Shown piece by piece: positions 35,622 to 44,459 of a stretch of 64,000 nt of DNA; the first letter of the stretch is position 1; the number at the start of each line of letters is the position of its first letter. The notes under the pieces were generated by a model. The model was not told where the DNA came from, made no database searches, and saw only the letters and a list, made by a program, of their open reading frames with translations. This DNA is from Devosiaceae bacterium (GTDB lineage: Bacteria; Pseudomonadota; Alphaproteobacteria; Rhizobiales; Devosiaceae). The stretch is taken from positions 43,683 to 107,682 of the forward strand of contig JAKISW010000004.1 in the NCBI GenBank assembly GCA_021648375.1, written 5' to 3'. The position numbers were made by a program, and so were the translations under genes.

Positions 35622-37382
35622 TCAAACAAGAGCCTTCCCCTTTTCATCAATAATATTTGAAATATCTGCGGTATCCGCCAGGATCATTTCATTATGGGCT
35701 TTACCGGAGGGGATCATTGGCAAACAATTCTCCAGTTTTTCTACTCGACAATCAAACAAAACCGGCCCGTCATAATCCAGCATTTCTGCGATAGCCTGAT
35801 CAAGCTGTTTCGGATCATCACAACGCACCCCTTTGCCGCCCATGGCTTCAGCCAGTTTTACAAAATCTGGCAGGCTTTCAGAATATGATTGGGAAAAGCG
35901 CGAACCGTGCAAAAGTTCCTGCCACTGACGCACCATGCCCATATATTCATTATTGAGAATAAAAACCTTGATCGGCAACCTGAATTGAACCGCAGTTGAG
36001 AATTCCTGCATGGTCATCTGCACGCTGGCCTCTCCGGCAATATCAATAACCAGAGCATCCCGGTGGGCCACCTGCACTCCAACAGCTGCCGGCAATCCAT
36101 AACCCATGGTGCCAAGACCGCCTGAAGTCATAAAACGGTTGGGTTCTTCAAACGGAAAATATTGCGCCGCCCACATCTGATGCTGGCCCACCTCAGTAGT
36201 GATATAAACATCGCGATCTTTAACCGCTGCTGCCAACCGCTCTATGGCAAATTGTGGTTTGATAATGCTGTCCGAATTCTCATAACCCAGAGATTTTATT
36301 GCTCTCCATTTTTCCACCTCATCCAGCCATGGTTTTATGGCTTCGGTTCTTGGGGCGTTGGTTTTGGTGCGCCACAACCGAACCATCTCTTCTAAAACAT
36401 GTTCACAATCACCAATAATCGCCAGATCCGCATCAACAATTTTATTGATCGAAGATGGATCAATATCCACATGTACCTTGGTTGAGCCCGGTGAGAAAGC
36501 ATCTATTCGTCCGGTGATTCTATCGTCAAACCGCGCTCCGATATTTAACATCAGATCACAATCATGCATGGCCATATTGGCCTCATAAGTGCCATGCATG
36601 CCCAGCATACCCAGCCATTTGTCACCGGATGCGGGGTAGGCCCCAAGTCCCATCAGGGTTGAGGTAACAGGAAAGCCAGTCAATTCCACCAGTTCTCGCA
36701 ACAGCTCAGAAGCCCTTGGACCAGAATTTATAATGCCACCGCCCGTATAAAACACCGGCTTATTGGCCTGCAGCATCAAATCAACTGCGGTCTCTATATC
36801 CCCAATATCCCCCTCAACATTTGGAGAATAGCTATTGTGCTGAATTTGAGTTGAGGGCTTCATATATTGTCCCAGCGCAAACTGCACATCCTTTGGAATA
36901 TCAATCACCACGGGGCCGGGGCGCCCGGAAGCTGCGATATAAAAAGCCTCATGGATTATGCGCGCCAGATCATCAATTTTTTTCACCAGATAATTATGCT
37001 TGGTGCAATTGCGTGTAATGCCAACAGTATCGCATTCCTGAAAGGCGTCCGAACCGATTAGAGAGGTGGGCACCTGCCCTGTAATACAAACCAGCGGAAT
37101 TGAATCAAGCAGCGCATCGGTTAAACCGGTTACAGCATTTGTCGCCCCCGGCCCCGAAGTAACCAGAACAACACCAACCTTGCCGGTGGAGCGTGCATAG
37201 CCCTCCGCCATATGGGTCGCCCCTTGCTCATGGCGCACCAGAATATGCTCCACAGCATCCTGTTGAAACAGGGCATCATAAATCGGTAGCACTGCACCAC
37301 CCGGATAGCCAAAAATATGTTCGACACCATTATCCTTAAGCGCCTCAACCACCATTTCCGCACCGGTTAATTTCTCGGACAT
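35622..37382 (-). CDS. ilvI: acetolactate synthase large (catalytic) subunit
   Basis: The 586-residue thiamine-diphosphate enzyme makes acetolactate and acetohydroxybutyrate, the first common step to valine, leucine and isoleucine. It carries the catalytic glutamate in LVRHEQGATHMAEGYARSTG, the FAD-region GARFDDRITG, and the ThDP-binding stretch AGEASVQMTMQEF ending in ILNNEYMGMVRQWQ. The Mg-ligand position usually read as GD(G/A) is GEA here, which I believe is common in alphaproteobacterial IlvI. The start at ATG 37382 follows AAGGAGCAGGGCCTG; a TTG eight codons upstream lacks a site. A leader peptide and terminator hairpin precede it, so it is attenuated. Confidence 0.97.
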   Translation of the reverse strand: MSEKLTGAEMVVEALKDNGVEHIFGYPGGAVLPIYDALFQQDAVEHILVRHEQGATHMAEGYARSTGKVGVVLVTSGPGATNAVTGLTDALLDSIPLVCITGQVPTSLIGSDAFQECDTVGITRNCTKHNYLVKKIDDLARIIHEAFYIAASGRPGPVVIDIPKDVQFALGQYMKPSTQIQHNSYSPNVEGDIGDIETAVDLMLQANKPVFYTGGGIINSGPRASELLRELVELTGFPVTSTLMGLGAYPASGDKWLGMLGMHGTYEANMAMHDCDLMLNIGARFDDRITGRIDAFSPGSTKVHVDIDPSSINKIVDADLAIIGDCEHVLEEMVRLWRTKTNAPRTEAIKPWLDEVEKWRAIKSLGYENSDSIIKPQFAIERLAAAVKDRDVYITTEVGQHQMWAAQYFPFEEPNRFMTSGGLGTMGYGLPAAVGVQVAHRDALVIDIAGEASVQMTMQEFSTAVQFRLPIKVFILNNEYMGMVRQWQELLHGSRFSQSYSESLPDFVKLAEAMGGKGVRCDDPKQLDQAIAEMLDYDGPVLFDCRVEKLENCLPMIPSGKAHNEMILADTADISNIIDEKGKALV

Positions 37383-37480
37383 CAGGCCCTGCTCCTTTTT
37401 CTTCAACTCTAAACAACCCCGTTATGGGGGCTAAACATATTCTCAAGAGAATTTAACAAATATTTTCAAATTTCAAGCAA

Positions 37481-37505
37481 TAAAAAAGGCCCCTTAAGGA
37501 GCCTT
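37481..37505 (-). terminator. attenuator terminator upstream of ilvI
   Basis: On the minus strand AAGGCTCC-TTAA-GGGGCCTT forms an 8-bp stem (one G-U pair) with a TTAA loop, followed by TTTTTTATTG. It sits between the leader peptide and the ilvI start, about 100 bases before it, so it would end transcription early. Upstream a second structure (CGCGGG/CCCGCG at 37524-37545 inside GCGCAT/ATGCGC at 37511-37557) covers the leader stop codon and can act as the pause hairpin. Confidence 0.9.
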
Positions 37506-37535
37506 GATATGCGCATCACCGTCCGCGGGAGTGTT

Positions 37536-37586
37536 TCAACCCGCGACGCCAATGCGCTCCATAACCACAAGAATTTCAAAAACCAT
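37536..37586 (-). CDS. ilvIH leader peptide
   Basis: The short frame encodes MVFEILVVMERIGVAG: seven of 16 residues are Val, Leu or Ile. An ATG three codons upstream would add MFL, but AGGA lies nine bases before the ATG at 37586, a normal spacing for this one only. The stop codon lies in the loop of a GC-rich hairpin, and a strong terminator follows 31 bases later. This is the classical plan of a branched-chain amino acid attenuator: stalling at Val, Leu or Ile codons when charged tRNA is scarce would favour read-through into ilvI. The gap 37383-37715 is explained by this leader plus an AT-rich promoter region up to miaA. Confidence 0.85.
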   Translation of the reverse strand: MVFEILVVMERIGVAG

Positions 37587-37715
37587 CAAAAACATTCCTA
37601 ATCAAATTTATGGGCAATTGTTAAGCGGGAAAATTGTGTGCGTCAAGTGCAGGTAAAAATTCCCATCACAGCACGGCAAATCAGCGCAGCAAAAACCAGC
37701 GGAATAATTTAAATT

Positions 37716-38624
37716 TTAGTGCCGCCATTCCCAGTTCTCCATCTGGCGGCGAAACCATGTTCTTTGACGTTTTGCATATTGCCTGCTGGCAATAATTGCC
37801 TTTTCAATCGCCTCCTCCCTGCTAAAATCCCCTGCCAACCAGCCGCTGATTTCTCGCACACCAATCGCCTTCATTGCCGGCATACTCTGATCAATATCAA
37901 GGGATGAAATCTCTTTAACTTCTTCAACTCCACCCTTTTCTAACATGGTCAAAAATCGCTTTTTGATCCTTTCATTTAAAATTTCACGGTCCGGATTTAA
38001 AACTATTTTTTTTAAATCATACGAGCCAAGCAAACCCTGTTGCTCATCCTTTTGCCAATTGGCCAGAGAGCGCCCGGTTCCTGCAAGCACACTCAAGGCA
38101 CGAACCAGTCTTTGCTGATCCGGCTCCAGCAGGGTTTTTGCCATTTCCGGGTCGCGCTTGCTCAACAGATCTATTCGTTGCTGACGGGAAAGCGGAGCAA
38201 CCAGCGCTTCAGTTTCCTCGATAAGTTGAGATGAAATATCTGGAATTTCAATGAATCCATCTGTCAGGGCTTTGAAATAAAGCCCTGTTCCACCGACAAA
38301 AATCTTATTCTTGCTCTTTAATTCATCCCTAGCCAGCAATTTAGCGACTGCCCGTAGCCAAACCCCGGTTGAGCAGCGCTCTGTTGGAGATAAAAATCCA
38401 TATAAATAATGCTCAACCTGCGCCAGCTCATTGCTCTGGGGGCGAGCGCTCAATACATCCAAAACCGAATAAACCTGCATGGAATCGGTGTTGATTATCA
38501 CCCCGTTCAGGTCTTTCGCCATTTTCAGGGCCAGCTCCGACTTGCCGCTGGCCGTTGGACCGGCTATCAGAACAGCAAAATTTGCGTTTTGATCCCTATC
38601 AATATTTGTTTCTGAGGCGCCCAA
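37716..38624 (-). CDS. miaA: tRNA dimethylallyltransferase MiaA
   Basis: The 302-residue enzyme adds a dimethylallyl group to A37 of tRNAs that read UNN codons. It has the P-loop LIAGPTASGKSELA, INTDSMQVYSVLDVLSARP with the substrate-contacting Asp, and FVGGTGLYFKALTDGF, all in family order. The start is a TTG: TAAGG upstream is nine bases before the TTG at 38624 but touches the TTG at 38633, so 38624 is preferred. It is divergent from serB, separated by about 30 bases. Since MiaA affects reading of UUN leucine codons, its position between the attenuated ilvIH operon and serB may be coincidence. Confidence 0.95.
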   Translation of the reverse strand: MGASETNIDRDQNANFAVLIAGPTASGKSELALKMAKDLNGVIINTDSMQVYSVLDVLSARPQSNELAQVEHYLYGFLSPTERCSTGVWLRAVAKLLARDELKSKNKIFVGGTGLYFKALTDGFIEIPDISSQLIEETEALVAPLSRQQRIDLLSKRDPEMAKTLLEPDQQRLVRALSVLAGTGRSLANWQKDEQQGLLGSYDLKKIVLNPDREILNERIKKRFLTMLEKGGVEEVKEISSLDIDQSMPAMKAIGVREISGWLAGDFSREEAIEKAIIASRQYAKRQRTWFRRQMENWEWRH

Positions 38625-38654
38625 TAATTCCAACCTTAAAAATGAGATGTTTCA

Positions 38655-39530
38655 ATGTCTGTTTTGTGCCTGATTGCCAATCCTTCTGAACCGGCTTTGA
38701 CCCCTGATCTTATTGCAAAAGTTCAAAGCCAGGTGGGAGGAGAAATCAACTGGCTTGCCCAGACCATAGCCTGCGAAATCAACAGCCCTAGAAGTTCATA
38801 TCCATTAAATATAGCAAAAGAAATGATCGCCGAATATCCCATTGATGTAGTTTTGCTCCCTAAAGAAAACCGAAGAAAAAAATTACTGCTCGCCGATATG
38901 GATTCAACCATGATCGAGCAGGAATGCATAGATGAACTGGCTGATGTTTTAGGTATAAAAGAAAAAATTTCTGACATCACCACACAGGCCATGAATGGAG
39001 AGCTGGATTTTACACAGGCTCTTTCCACCAGAGTTATGTTACTTAAGGGCTTGGATCTAAGCCAAATAAAGCAAGTGCGCCGCGAAAACATTACCCTTAG
39101 TCCGGGGGGCAGAGTTCTGGTTAAAACCATGAAGGAATATGGCGCCTATTGTGAACTGGTTTCCGGCGGCTTTAGCATTTTTGCTGACTTTTTTGCCAAG
39201 CGAATAGGTTTTGACAATGCAACAGCAAATCTATTGGAATTTGATGAAAACAAACAACTTACCGGCAAGGTAATTCCACCGATAGTTGATGCGAAAACCA
39301 AAACTGATCGCCTTAAAACCCTGATTGAAGAACTTGGAATTTCTCCACTTTCAACAATTGCGGTTGGTGATGGGGCCAATGACCTGCCAATGTTGAAACA
39401 AGCGGCAATGGGCGTTGCTCTGCATGCCAAACCCTCAGTTTCTGCTGCTGCTCCCTTTAGTCTAAAGCATGCAGACCTTTCAGCATTGCTTTATATGCAG
39501 GGATTTAACGAGGAAGAATTTATCCGCTAA
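38655..39530 (+). CDS. serB: phosphoserine phosphatase SerB
   Basis: The 291-residue HAD-family enzyme makes serine from phosphoserine. The nucleophile Asp81 and acid Asp83 are in LLADMDSTMIEQE, followed by LVSGGFSIF (motif II Ser), KTDRLKTL (motif III Lys) and VGDGANDLPMLKQA (motif IV). The first 75 residues form the ACT-like N-terminal region usual in this class. The start at ATG 38655 lies 30 bases from the divergent miaA. Its 3' end converges on degP with only 15 bases between the stop codons, so no terminator fits. Confidence 0.97.
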   Translation: MSVLCLIANPSEPALTPDLIAKVQSQVGGEINWLAQTIACEINSPRSSYPLNIAKEMIAEYPIDVVLLPKENRRKKLLLADMDSTMIEQECIDELADVLGIKEKISDITTQAMNGELDFTQALSTRVMLLKGLDLSQIKQVRRENITLSPGGRVLVKTMKEYGAYCELVSGGFSIFADFFAKRIGFDNATANLLEFDENKQLTGKVIPPIVDAKTKTDRLKTLIEELGISPLSTIAVGDGANDLPMLKQAAMGVALHAKPSVSAAAPFSLKHADLSALLYMQGFNEEEFIR

Positions 39531-39545
39531 TTTTAGCATACTTTT

Positions 39546-41120
39546 TTAGATTAAAGGCACGGCAACAAATCGACTAATACCGCTGGCATCGCTTAGTTTT
39601 AACAATATGGCTTCAACCTCGTTTTCAAGTGCAATAGCCAGTAGGCTCTCCATCTCCTCAATGGAATCAATTTCTACCCTGTCAACTTGAGAAATAATTA
39701 AACCGGCCCGCATTCCATTTTCAAAGGCAATGGATTCAGGTTCGACAAAAACAATAGCCAGTCCTTTAACATTCTTTTCCCGGCCCATGTTATTCAGCAA
39801 TTGCTCGCTCGTTTCCACCACATCAAACCCCAGCAGGTCAGAGTTGGATTGCTGTAAGCGCTTTCCATAATCAATAATTTCTGATGGAGATTCTAAAATC
39901 AATTCTTGTGAAAAAACCTGTTCGCGCCTCTGGGTCTCTCTATTTTGCGCAATAAGTTTTTCACCCTCTTCCAATTCACCAAGGGTCACGCCAACTTCCA
40001 CAATTTCCCCATTGCGATATACCCGCATGATGCTTGTGCTGCCCACCGCGGTCTGCGCTACAATTCTGGGAAGATCCTTCCAGTCAATAATCGGAGCATC
40101 ATCAAAAACCAGAATTATATCACCTTCAAGTAACATACCATCAGAAGGCCCGCCCGCTGTAACATCAGCAATCAACACACCAATGGCAGCGCTAAGTCCA
40201 ACAGATGACGCTAAATTTTCTCCAACCTCCTGAATGGAAACCCCAAGCCATCCGCGCCGGGTTTTACCGAACTCAATCAACTGATCGATTATTGGCGAGG
40301 CCAGATTGCCCGGCACTGCAAAACCAAGTCCACCCGAACTGCCCTCCTGGGATATAAGGGCGGTGACAATCCCCATCACATCCCCATTCATATCAAATAG
40401 GGGCCCCCCGGAATTACCCAGATTTATCGCAGCATCGGTCTGAATATAATCATCATAAGGCCCGGAATTAAAATCCCTATTGCGGGCTGAAACAATGCCA
40501 AGAGAAACCGATCCGCCAAGCCCGAACGGATTGCCAACCGCCATCGCCCAGTCGCCAACTTCAGCGCTGTCACTATCCCCAAACTCCACAAAAGGAAATG
40601 GGTGACCCGATGAGATTTTTAAAACTGCCAGATCGGTTTTTTCGTCCACTCCGACAACTTCGGCCACATATCTTTGCCCTTGAGAGGTGTAAACAAGGAT
40701 TTCGCTGGCCCCAACGATAACGTGATTATTGGTGACTACAAATCCTTTTTCAGAGATCAAAAACCCGCTGCCAAGACTGCGCGCTTCCCCCATGCGTTTC
40801 TGCCCTTGTCCAAGATTTGGATTTAAACCCTCAAACAATTCTCTTAAAGGAGATCCCTGAGGCAGGTCGGGAAAAGGATCGCCTCCACCACCTGCAACGG
40901 GTCGTGAAGTGCCAATATTGACCACCGCCCCCGATAGGTCTGCCGCAAGTTCAGATACAGAAGCGGGCCCGACAAAACCTGCACTTTGTGAAAAAGCACC
41001 GTTTTGCATCGGGAAAAAGAATAACAAAGTTGAAAATAATATTGTTTGGACAAATTGAACCGGCAAGGTTTTTAGATGTCTCAGGCTCAATAAATGCCTC
41101 TTAAATAATGTCTTCACCAT
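39546..41120 (-). CDS. degP: DegP/Do-family periplasmic serine protease
   Basis: The 524-residue protease has a signal-like hydrophobic stretch at about residues 22-45, then the trypsin-like domain with His133 (VVTNNHVIV), Asp163 (TDLAVLKI) and Ser237 (NLGNSGGPLF), and two C-terminal PDZ domains (GWLGVSIQEVG and the last 90 residues, the second more diverged). Such enzymes degrade or refold misfolded envelope proteins. It follows hflK-hflC-DUF2065 on the same strand, the conserved alphaproteobacterial order. Catalytic residues are intact. Confidence 0.95.
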   Translation of the reverse strand: MVKTLFKRHLLSLRHLKTLPVQFVQTILFSTLLFFFPMQNGAFSQSAGFVGPASVSELAADLSGAVVNIGTSRPVAGGGGDPFPDLPQGSPLRELFEGLNPNLGQGQKRMGEARSLGSGFLISEKGFVVTNNHVIVGASEILVYTSQGQRYVAEVVGVDEKTDLAVLKISSGHPFPFVEFGDSDSAEVGDWAMAVGNPFGLGGSVSLGIVSARNRDFNSGPYDDYIQTDAAINLGNSGGPLFDMNGDVMGIVTALISQEGSSGGLGFAVPGNLASPIIDQLIEFGKTRRGWLGVSIQEVGENLASSVGLSAAIGVLIADVTAGGPSDGMLLEGDIILVFDDAPIIDWKDLPRIVAQTAVGSTSIMRVYRNGEIVEVGVTLGELEEGEKLIAQNRETQRREQVFSQELILESPSEIIDYGKRLQQSNSDLLGFDVVETSEQLLNNMGREKNVKGLAIVFVEPESIAFENGMRAGLIISQVDRVEIDSIEEMESLLAIALENEVEAILLKLSDASGISRFVAVPLI

Positions 41121-41152
41121 CCAAAACCTGCTTTAGTTCATTAAGACCTGTT

Positions 41153-41338
41153 CTAGCTTTTTATAAGGTAAAGTATAATAAGCCCCACCGCAGCAAATGC
41201 CAGTGCTCCTATGCGAAGTTTTGCATTGGGAAGTTCCAGCAAAGAGGCCAGCGCCCGCTTCATCTGCTCTGGAAAGGCTGCATAAAGCAGCCCTTCCAAA
41301 ACAATTACCAAAGCGAGCGCCGTAATTAAATCAATCAC
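41153..41338 (-). CDS. DUF2065 (YjeT-like) small membrane protein
   Basis: The 61-residue protein has two membrane spans, about residues 3-21 and 41-59, separated by a short charged loop (FPEQMKRALASLLELPNAKL). Small DUF2065 proteins of this kind are commonly encoded beside hflC. It starts three bases after the hflC stop codon, so it is cotranscribed with hflK-hflC. It may assist the HflKC-FtsH complex, but no function is established. Confidence 0.9.
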   Translation of the reverse strand: MIDLITALALVIVLEGLLYAAFPEQMKRALASLLELPNAKLRIGALAFAAVGLIILYLIKS

Positions 41339-41341
41339 TGA

Positions 41342-42262
41342 TTAACGGGCACTTGCCGCCGGCGCACCGGTTCCACCATTTGTAGATGGAGCGTTTACAC
41401 TTCTACCGAAATAATTGAAGAATTCAGAATCCGGTGAAAGTACCAGTGATGTATCAGGACCGCCAATCGCATTGCGATAGGATTGCAGGGAACGATAAAA
41501 TTCAAAGAATTCAATGTCCTTGGTATAGGCCTCGGCAAATATCCGGTTGCGTTCCGCATCGCCTTCACCACGAAGGATTTCAGAATCACGATTGGCCGTT
41601 GCCACAATCTCGATTGCCTGACGATCAGCGATCGCAGTCAATGCCTGAGCAAGCTCTTGTCCCCGTGCCCGTGCTAAAGCTGCCTGAGCCAGACGTTCGG
41701 CCTTCATACGGTCAAATGTCTGCGAGGAGACCTGAGAAGTCAGATCAGTGCGAAGCACCCGCACATCAACGATATCAATGCCCAGTTCCGACATATCATT
41801 GCGCAAAATATTGCGGGTTTCCAACATCATTTCAGTTCTGGCGGCACTAAGAGCGGCATTAAAATCGCGCTTGCCATAGACCTGACGCAAGGCCGCATCA
41901 AACCGTGTTGCTATACGGCGTTCAGCAGTTGGCAGATCACCAGAAACACTTTCGCGGAACTTAATCGGATCGTCGATCTTAAAGGTTACGAACGCGTCCA
42001 CAATATAAAATTTACCGTCAGAAACCTGCAACAAAATATCGTCCAGGTCATAGCGAAGCAGACGATCTTCAATTATTTGCACAGATTCCACAATATCGGT
42101 GGGAACTTTAAAATAAAGCCCCGGCGTTGTGTGGACCCGCGTGATTTCACCAAAGCGTGTAACAATCGCCTGATCACGCTCGTTGACGATAAAGATTGAG
42201 GAGAACAGAATATAAAATGCACCCACAACTACTATAATTAAAATGGTTAGCTTGTTGTTCAT
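41342..42262 (-). CDS. hflC: HflC, modulator of FtsH protease
   Basis: The 306-residue SPFH/prohibitin-family protein has one N-terminal membrane helix (residues 4-24) and the SPFH domain (IFIVNERDQAIVTRFGEITR through GIDIVDVRVLRTDL), ending in a coiled region with the Ala-rich ALARARGQELAQALTAIADRQ. With HflK it forms the membrane cage around FtsH and limits its activity. It begins three bases after the hflK stop codon. A short Gly/Ala tail (NGGTGAPAASAR) is usual in alphaproteobacteria. Confidence 0.96.
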   Translation of the reverse strand: MNNKLTILIIVVVGAFYILFSSIFIVNERDQAIVTRFGEITRVHTTPGLYFKVPTDIVESVQIIEDRLLRYDLDDILLQVSDGKFYIVDAFVTFKIDDPIKFRESVSGDLPTAERRIATRFDAALRQVYGKRDFNAALSAARTEMMLETRNILRNDMSELGIDIVDVRVLRTDLTSQVSSQTFDRMKAERLAQAALARARGQELAQALTAIADRQAIEIVATANRDSEILRGEGDAERNRIFAEAYTKDIEFFEFYRSLQSYRNAIGGPDTSLVLSPDSEFFNYFGRSVNAPSTNGGTGAPAASAR

Positions 42263-42265
42263 GAT

Positions 42266-43363
42266 CTAATTCCCCTGCACAGCGGTATTGGAGCGCAACT
42301 CAGGAAGCGGCAGATATGGCACCACTCCGGTTCCAGCGCCACTCTCGATAATAACCATATTGGAGGATGCAAGAACCTGCTCCATGGTTTCAAGAAACAA
42401 ACGCTTGCGAGTAACTTCAGGAGCTTTTGCATATTCATCATAAACTAGGATAAAGCGCGCCGCTTCACCCTCAGCTTCTTTTACCACCCGATCCTTATAG
42501 GCGGCTGAATCTTCAGATATCTGAGCGGCCTGACCGCGAGCGTTTCCGAGCAATGTATTGGCATATTGACGGGCTTCTTCCTGGAACCTGTCTTCATCCT
42601 GTTGCGCTCTTTGCACTTCATCAAATGCATCAGCAACTTCGACAGGAGGAGCAACCTGCTCAATGGCAACACGTGAAATTATTATGCCTGCATCATAAGA
42701 ACTAAGGATTTCCTGGGTGATCTGTTGAACTTCAAAGTTTACCCCTTCTTTATCATCCCGAAAAATATCATCAGCCGGACGCCGTCCCACCACTTCACGC
42801 ATGGCGCTTTCAGCAGTTTTTCTGACCATTTCAGCCGGATCATTCACGTTGAACAAATAGGCTGCCGGATCATCAATCCGCCACAAAACAGAAAAAGAAA
42901 CATCAACGATATTCTGATCACCGGAGAGCATCAGGCCCTGATCAGTACGCGGCCGTCCGGCAACAATCGATGCAATATTGGTTTGATTTTCAGTAATCGC
43001 GATTTTTTCAACGGTTTCCAGAGGCCACCAGACCATATGCAGGCCTGAATTGCTCAATTCTTCCTTGGGTTGACCAAACAGCATCTCAACGCCGATTTCC
43101 TGTGGGGCGACCTGATAAATGGCCTGGGTTGCCCAAAAGACTACCGCGGCAAAAAATATCCCGACAAAAAACCATTTTCCACCCGGTAATTCACCACCGA
43201 ACTGATCCCTGCCTCTTTTTAGCAGTTCTTCGATGTCAGGAGGTGTTCCCCCGCCGCCGCCGCCATTTGGCCGACGCGGTCCGCGACCGCCTCCGCCGCC
43301 GGGCGACTGTCCCCACGGCCCGCCGCCGCCTTTATTTCCGCCGCCTTCATTATCCCAAGCCAT
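42266..43363 (-). CDS. hflK: HflK, modulator of FtsH protease
   Basis: The 365-residue protein begins with a glycine-rich cytoplasmic segment of about 45 residues (MAWDNEGGGNKGGGGPWGQS and on), a membrane helix at about 65-85, and the SPFH domain (YQVAPQEIGVEMLFGQ through ISRVAIEQVAPPVEVADAFD). This layout is specific to HflK rather than HflC. It heads the hflK-hflC-DUF2065-degP run and follows folA after 65 bases. Together the genes form a membrane and envelope protein quality-control module. Confidence 0.96.
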   Translation of the reverse strand: MAWDNEGGGNKGGGGPWGQSPGGGGGRGPRRPNGGGGGGTPPDIEELLKRGRDQFGGELPGGKWFFVGIFFAAVVFWATQAIYQVAPQEIGVEMLFGQPKEELSNSGLHMVWWPLETVEKIAITENQTNIASIVAGRPRTDQGLMLSGDQNIVDVSFSVLWRIDDPAAYLFNVNDPAEMVRKTAESAMREVVGRRPADDIFRDDKEGVNFEVQQITQEILSSYDAGIIISRVAIEQVAPPVEVADAFDEVQRAQQDEDRFQEEARQYANTLLGNARGQAAQISEDSAAYKDRVVKEAEGEAARFILVYDEYAKAPEVTRKRLFLETMEQVLASSNMVIIESGAGTGVVPYLPLPELRSNTAVQGN

Positions 43364-43428
43364 ATTGGCCCTTTCGTTTGGTTGTTGAACAAAAATCTCG
43401 CCCTATATAGGCATCAATTGCTGCCCGA

Positions 43429-43983
43429 TCAATGCAGGGAAGCGTTTCTGTTCAAATAAACTTTAATAGAATATGTCGCTTGATCACGATCATGGGGCAA
43501 AACCGCCAATTCCTTAGCAATTTGCCACGTGTTCAAATCTATATCAGGGAACTTTATAACATCATCCCTGCCAGTGCCTGCGGCCTCCAGCTCCACATGA
43601 GAAATTATCATCTTGTCAGCAATTTTAATTGCCATTTCATAAATTTCACCGCCCCCGATAATCATAATTTCATCAACTCCATCTGCCAGTGCAATTTCTT
43701 TTGCATGGGAAACTGCCGCCTCAAAATCATTGATTACTATAACCCCGTCCGGCTGGTATCCCTGTTGGCGAGAAACCACGATATTGGTTCTTCCGGGCAA
43801 CGGCTTGCCCACAGTTTCAAACTGTTTGCGCCCCATAATCATTGGCTTGCCCATTGTTGAGCGTTTAAAGTGGGCAAAATCTGATGGAATGCGCCAGGGC
43901 ATATCTCCGTTCACCCCAATTACTCCATTGCGATCAAGAGCTGCAATAATTGTGACTGCAGATTTATTATTAGTTGACGTCAT
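43429..43983 (-). CDS. folA: dihydrofolate reductase
   Basis: The 184-residue enzyme reduces dihydrofolate with NADPH. Family blocks are VTIIAALDRNGVIGVNGDMPWRIPSDFAHFK, MGRKQFETVGKPLPGRTNIV, IMIIGGGEIYEMAI and the C-terminal YSIKVY. The start ATG at 43983 lies in ATGA overlapping the stop codon of the upstream GNAT gene; a longer start 17 codons upstream would run deep into that gene. ThyA, encoded two genes upstream, makes the dihydrofolate that this enzyme recycles, so the operon is functionally coherent. Confidence 0.96.
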   Translation of the reverse strand: MTSTNNKSAVTIIAALDRNGVIGVNGDMPWRIPSDFAHFKRSTMGKPMIMGRKQFETVGKPLPGRTNIVVSRQQGYQPDGVIVINDFEAAVSHAKEIALADGVDEIMIIGGGEIYEMAIKIADKMIISHVELEAAGTGRDDVIKFPDIDLNTWQIAKELAVLPHDRDQATYSIKVYLNRNASLH

Positions 43984-44459
43984 TTTCCACCAAGCCTTTT
44001 CAAAGCATCCCCATCCACACGACAAACGCTCCATTCATCCTGCATGATCGCCCCGAGCGACTTATAAAAATCTATGGAAGGAGTATTCCACTTCAGCACC
44101 CACCATTCGAGACGGGGCAGGCCCTCACAATGGCATTTTTCTGCAAGATGGCTCATCAGAGCTTTGCCAATGCCGCTTCCGCGCGCATCCGGGTCCACAA
44201 ACAAGTCTTCCAACCAAATGCCGTGTTTTCCCCGAAATGTGGAAAATGTATAATACCAGAGTGCAAACCCTACCGGCTGCCCGCCAATCTCGGCAATTTC
44301 ACAAAATACGCGTGGCGATGGGCCGAACAAATCCCGTGCAATATCTTCTTTATTTGCCGCTATCTCATGTTCCAGCTTTTCATATTTTGCCAGCGCAATT
44401 ATGAAATCAAAAACTAAACCTTCATCGCCTTTTACCGCATGTCTTATGGAAACACTCAT
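43980..44459 (-). CDS. GNAT acetyltransferase (spermidine/diamine-type)
   Basis: The 159-residue protein is a compact GNAT domain. The acetyl-CoA loop is DPDARGSGIGKALMSHLAEKC (R/Q-x-x-G-x-G/A motif intact), preceded by IWLEDLFVD and followed by EWWVLKWNTPSIDFYKSLGA. This pattern resembles the SSAT/diamine acetyltransferase branch, but the substrate is unproven. It overlaps both thyA and folA by four bases (ATGA each), so it is translated as part of the thyA-GNAT-folA unit. Why a GNAT sits inside a thymidylate operon is unclear. Confidence 0.88.
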   Translation of the reverse strand: MSVSIRHAVKGDEGLVFDFIIALAKYEKLEHEIAANKEDIARDLFGPSPRVFCEIAEIGGQPVGFALWYYTFSTFRGKHGIWLEDLFVDPDARGSGIGKALMSHLAEKCHCEGLPRLEWWVLKWNTPSIDFYKSLGAIMQDEWSVCRVDGDALKRLGGK

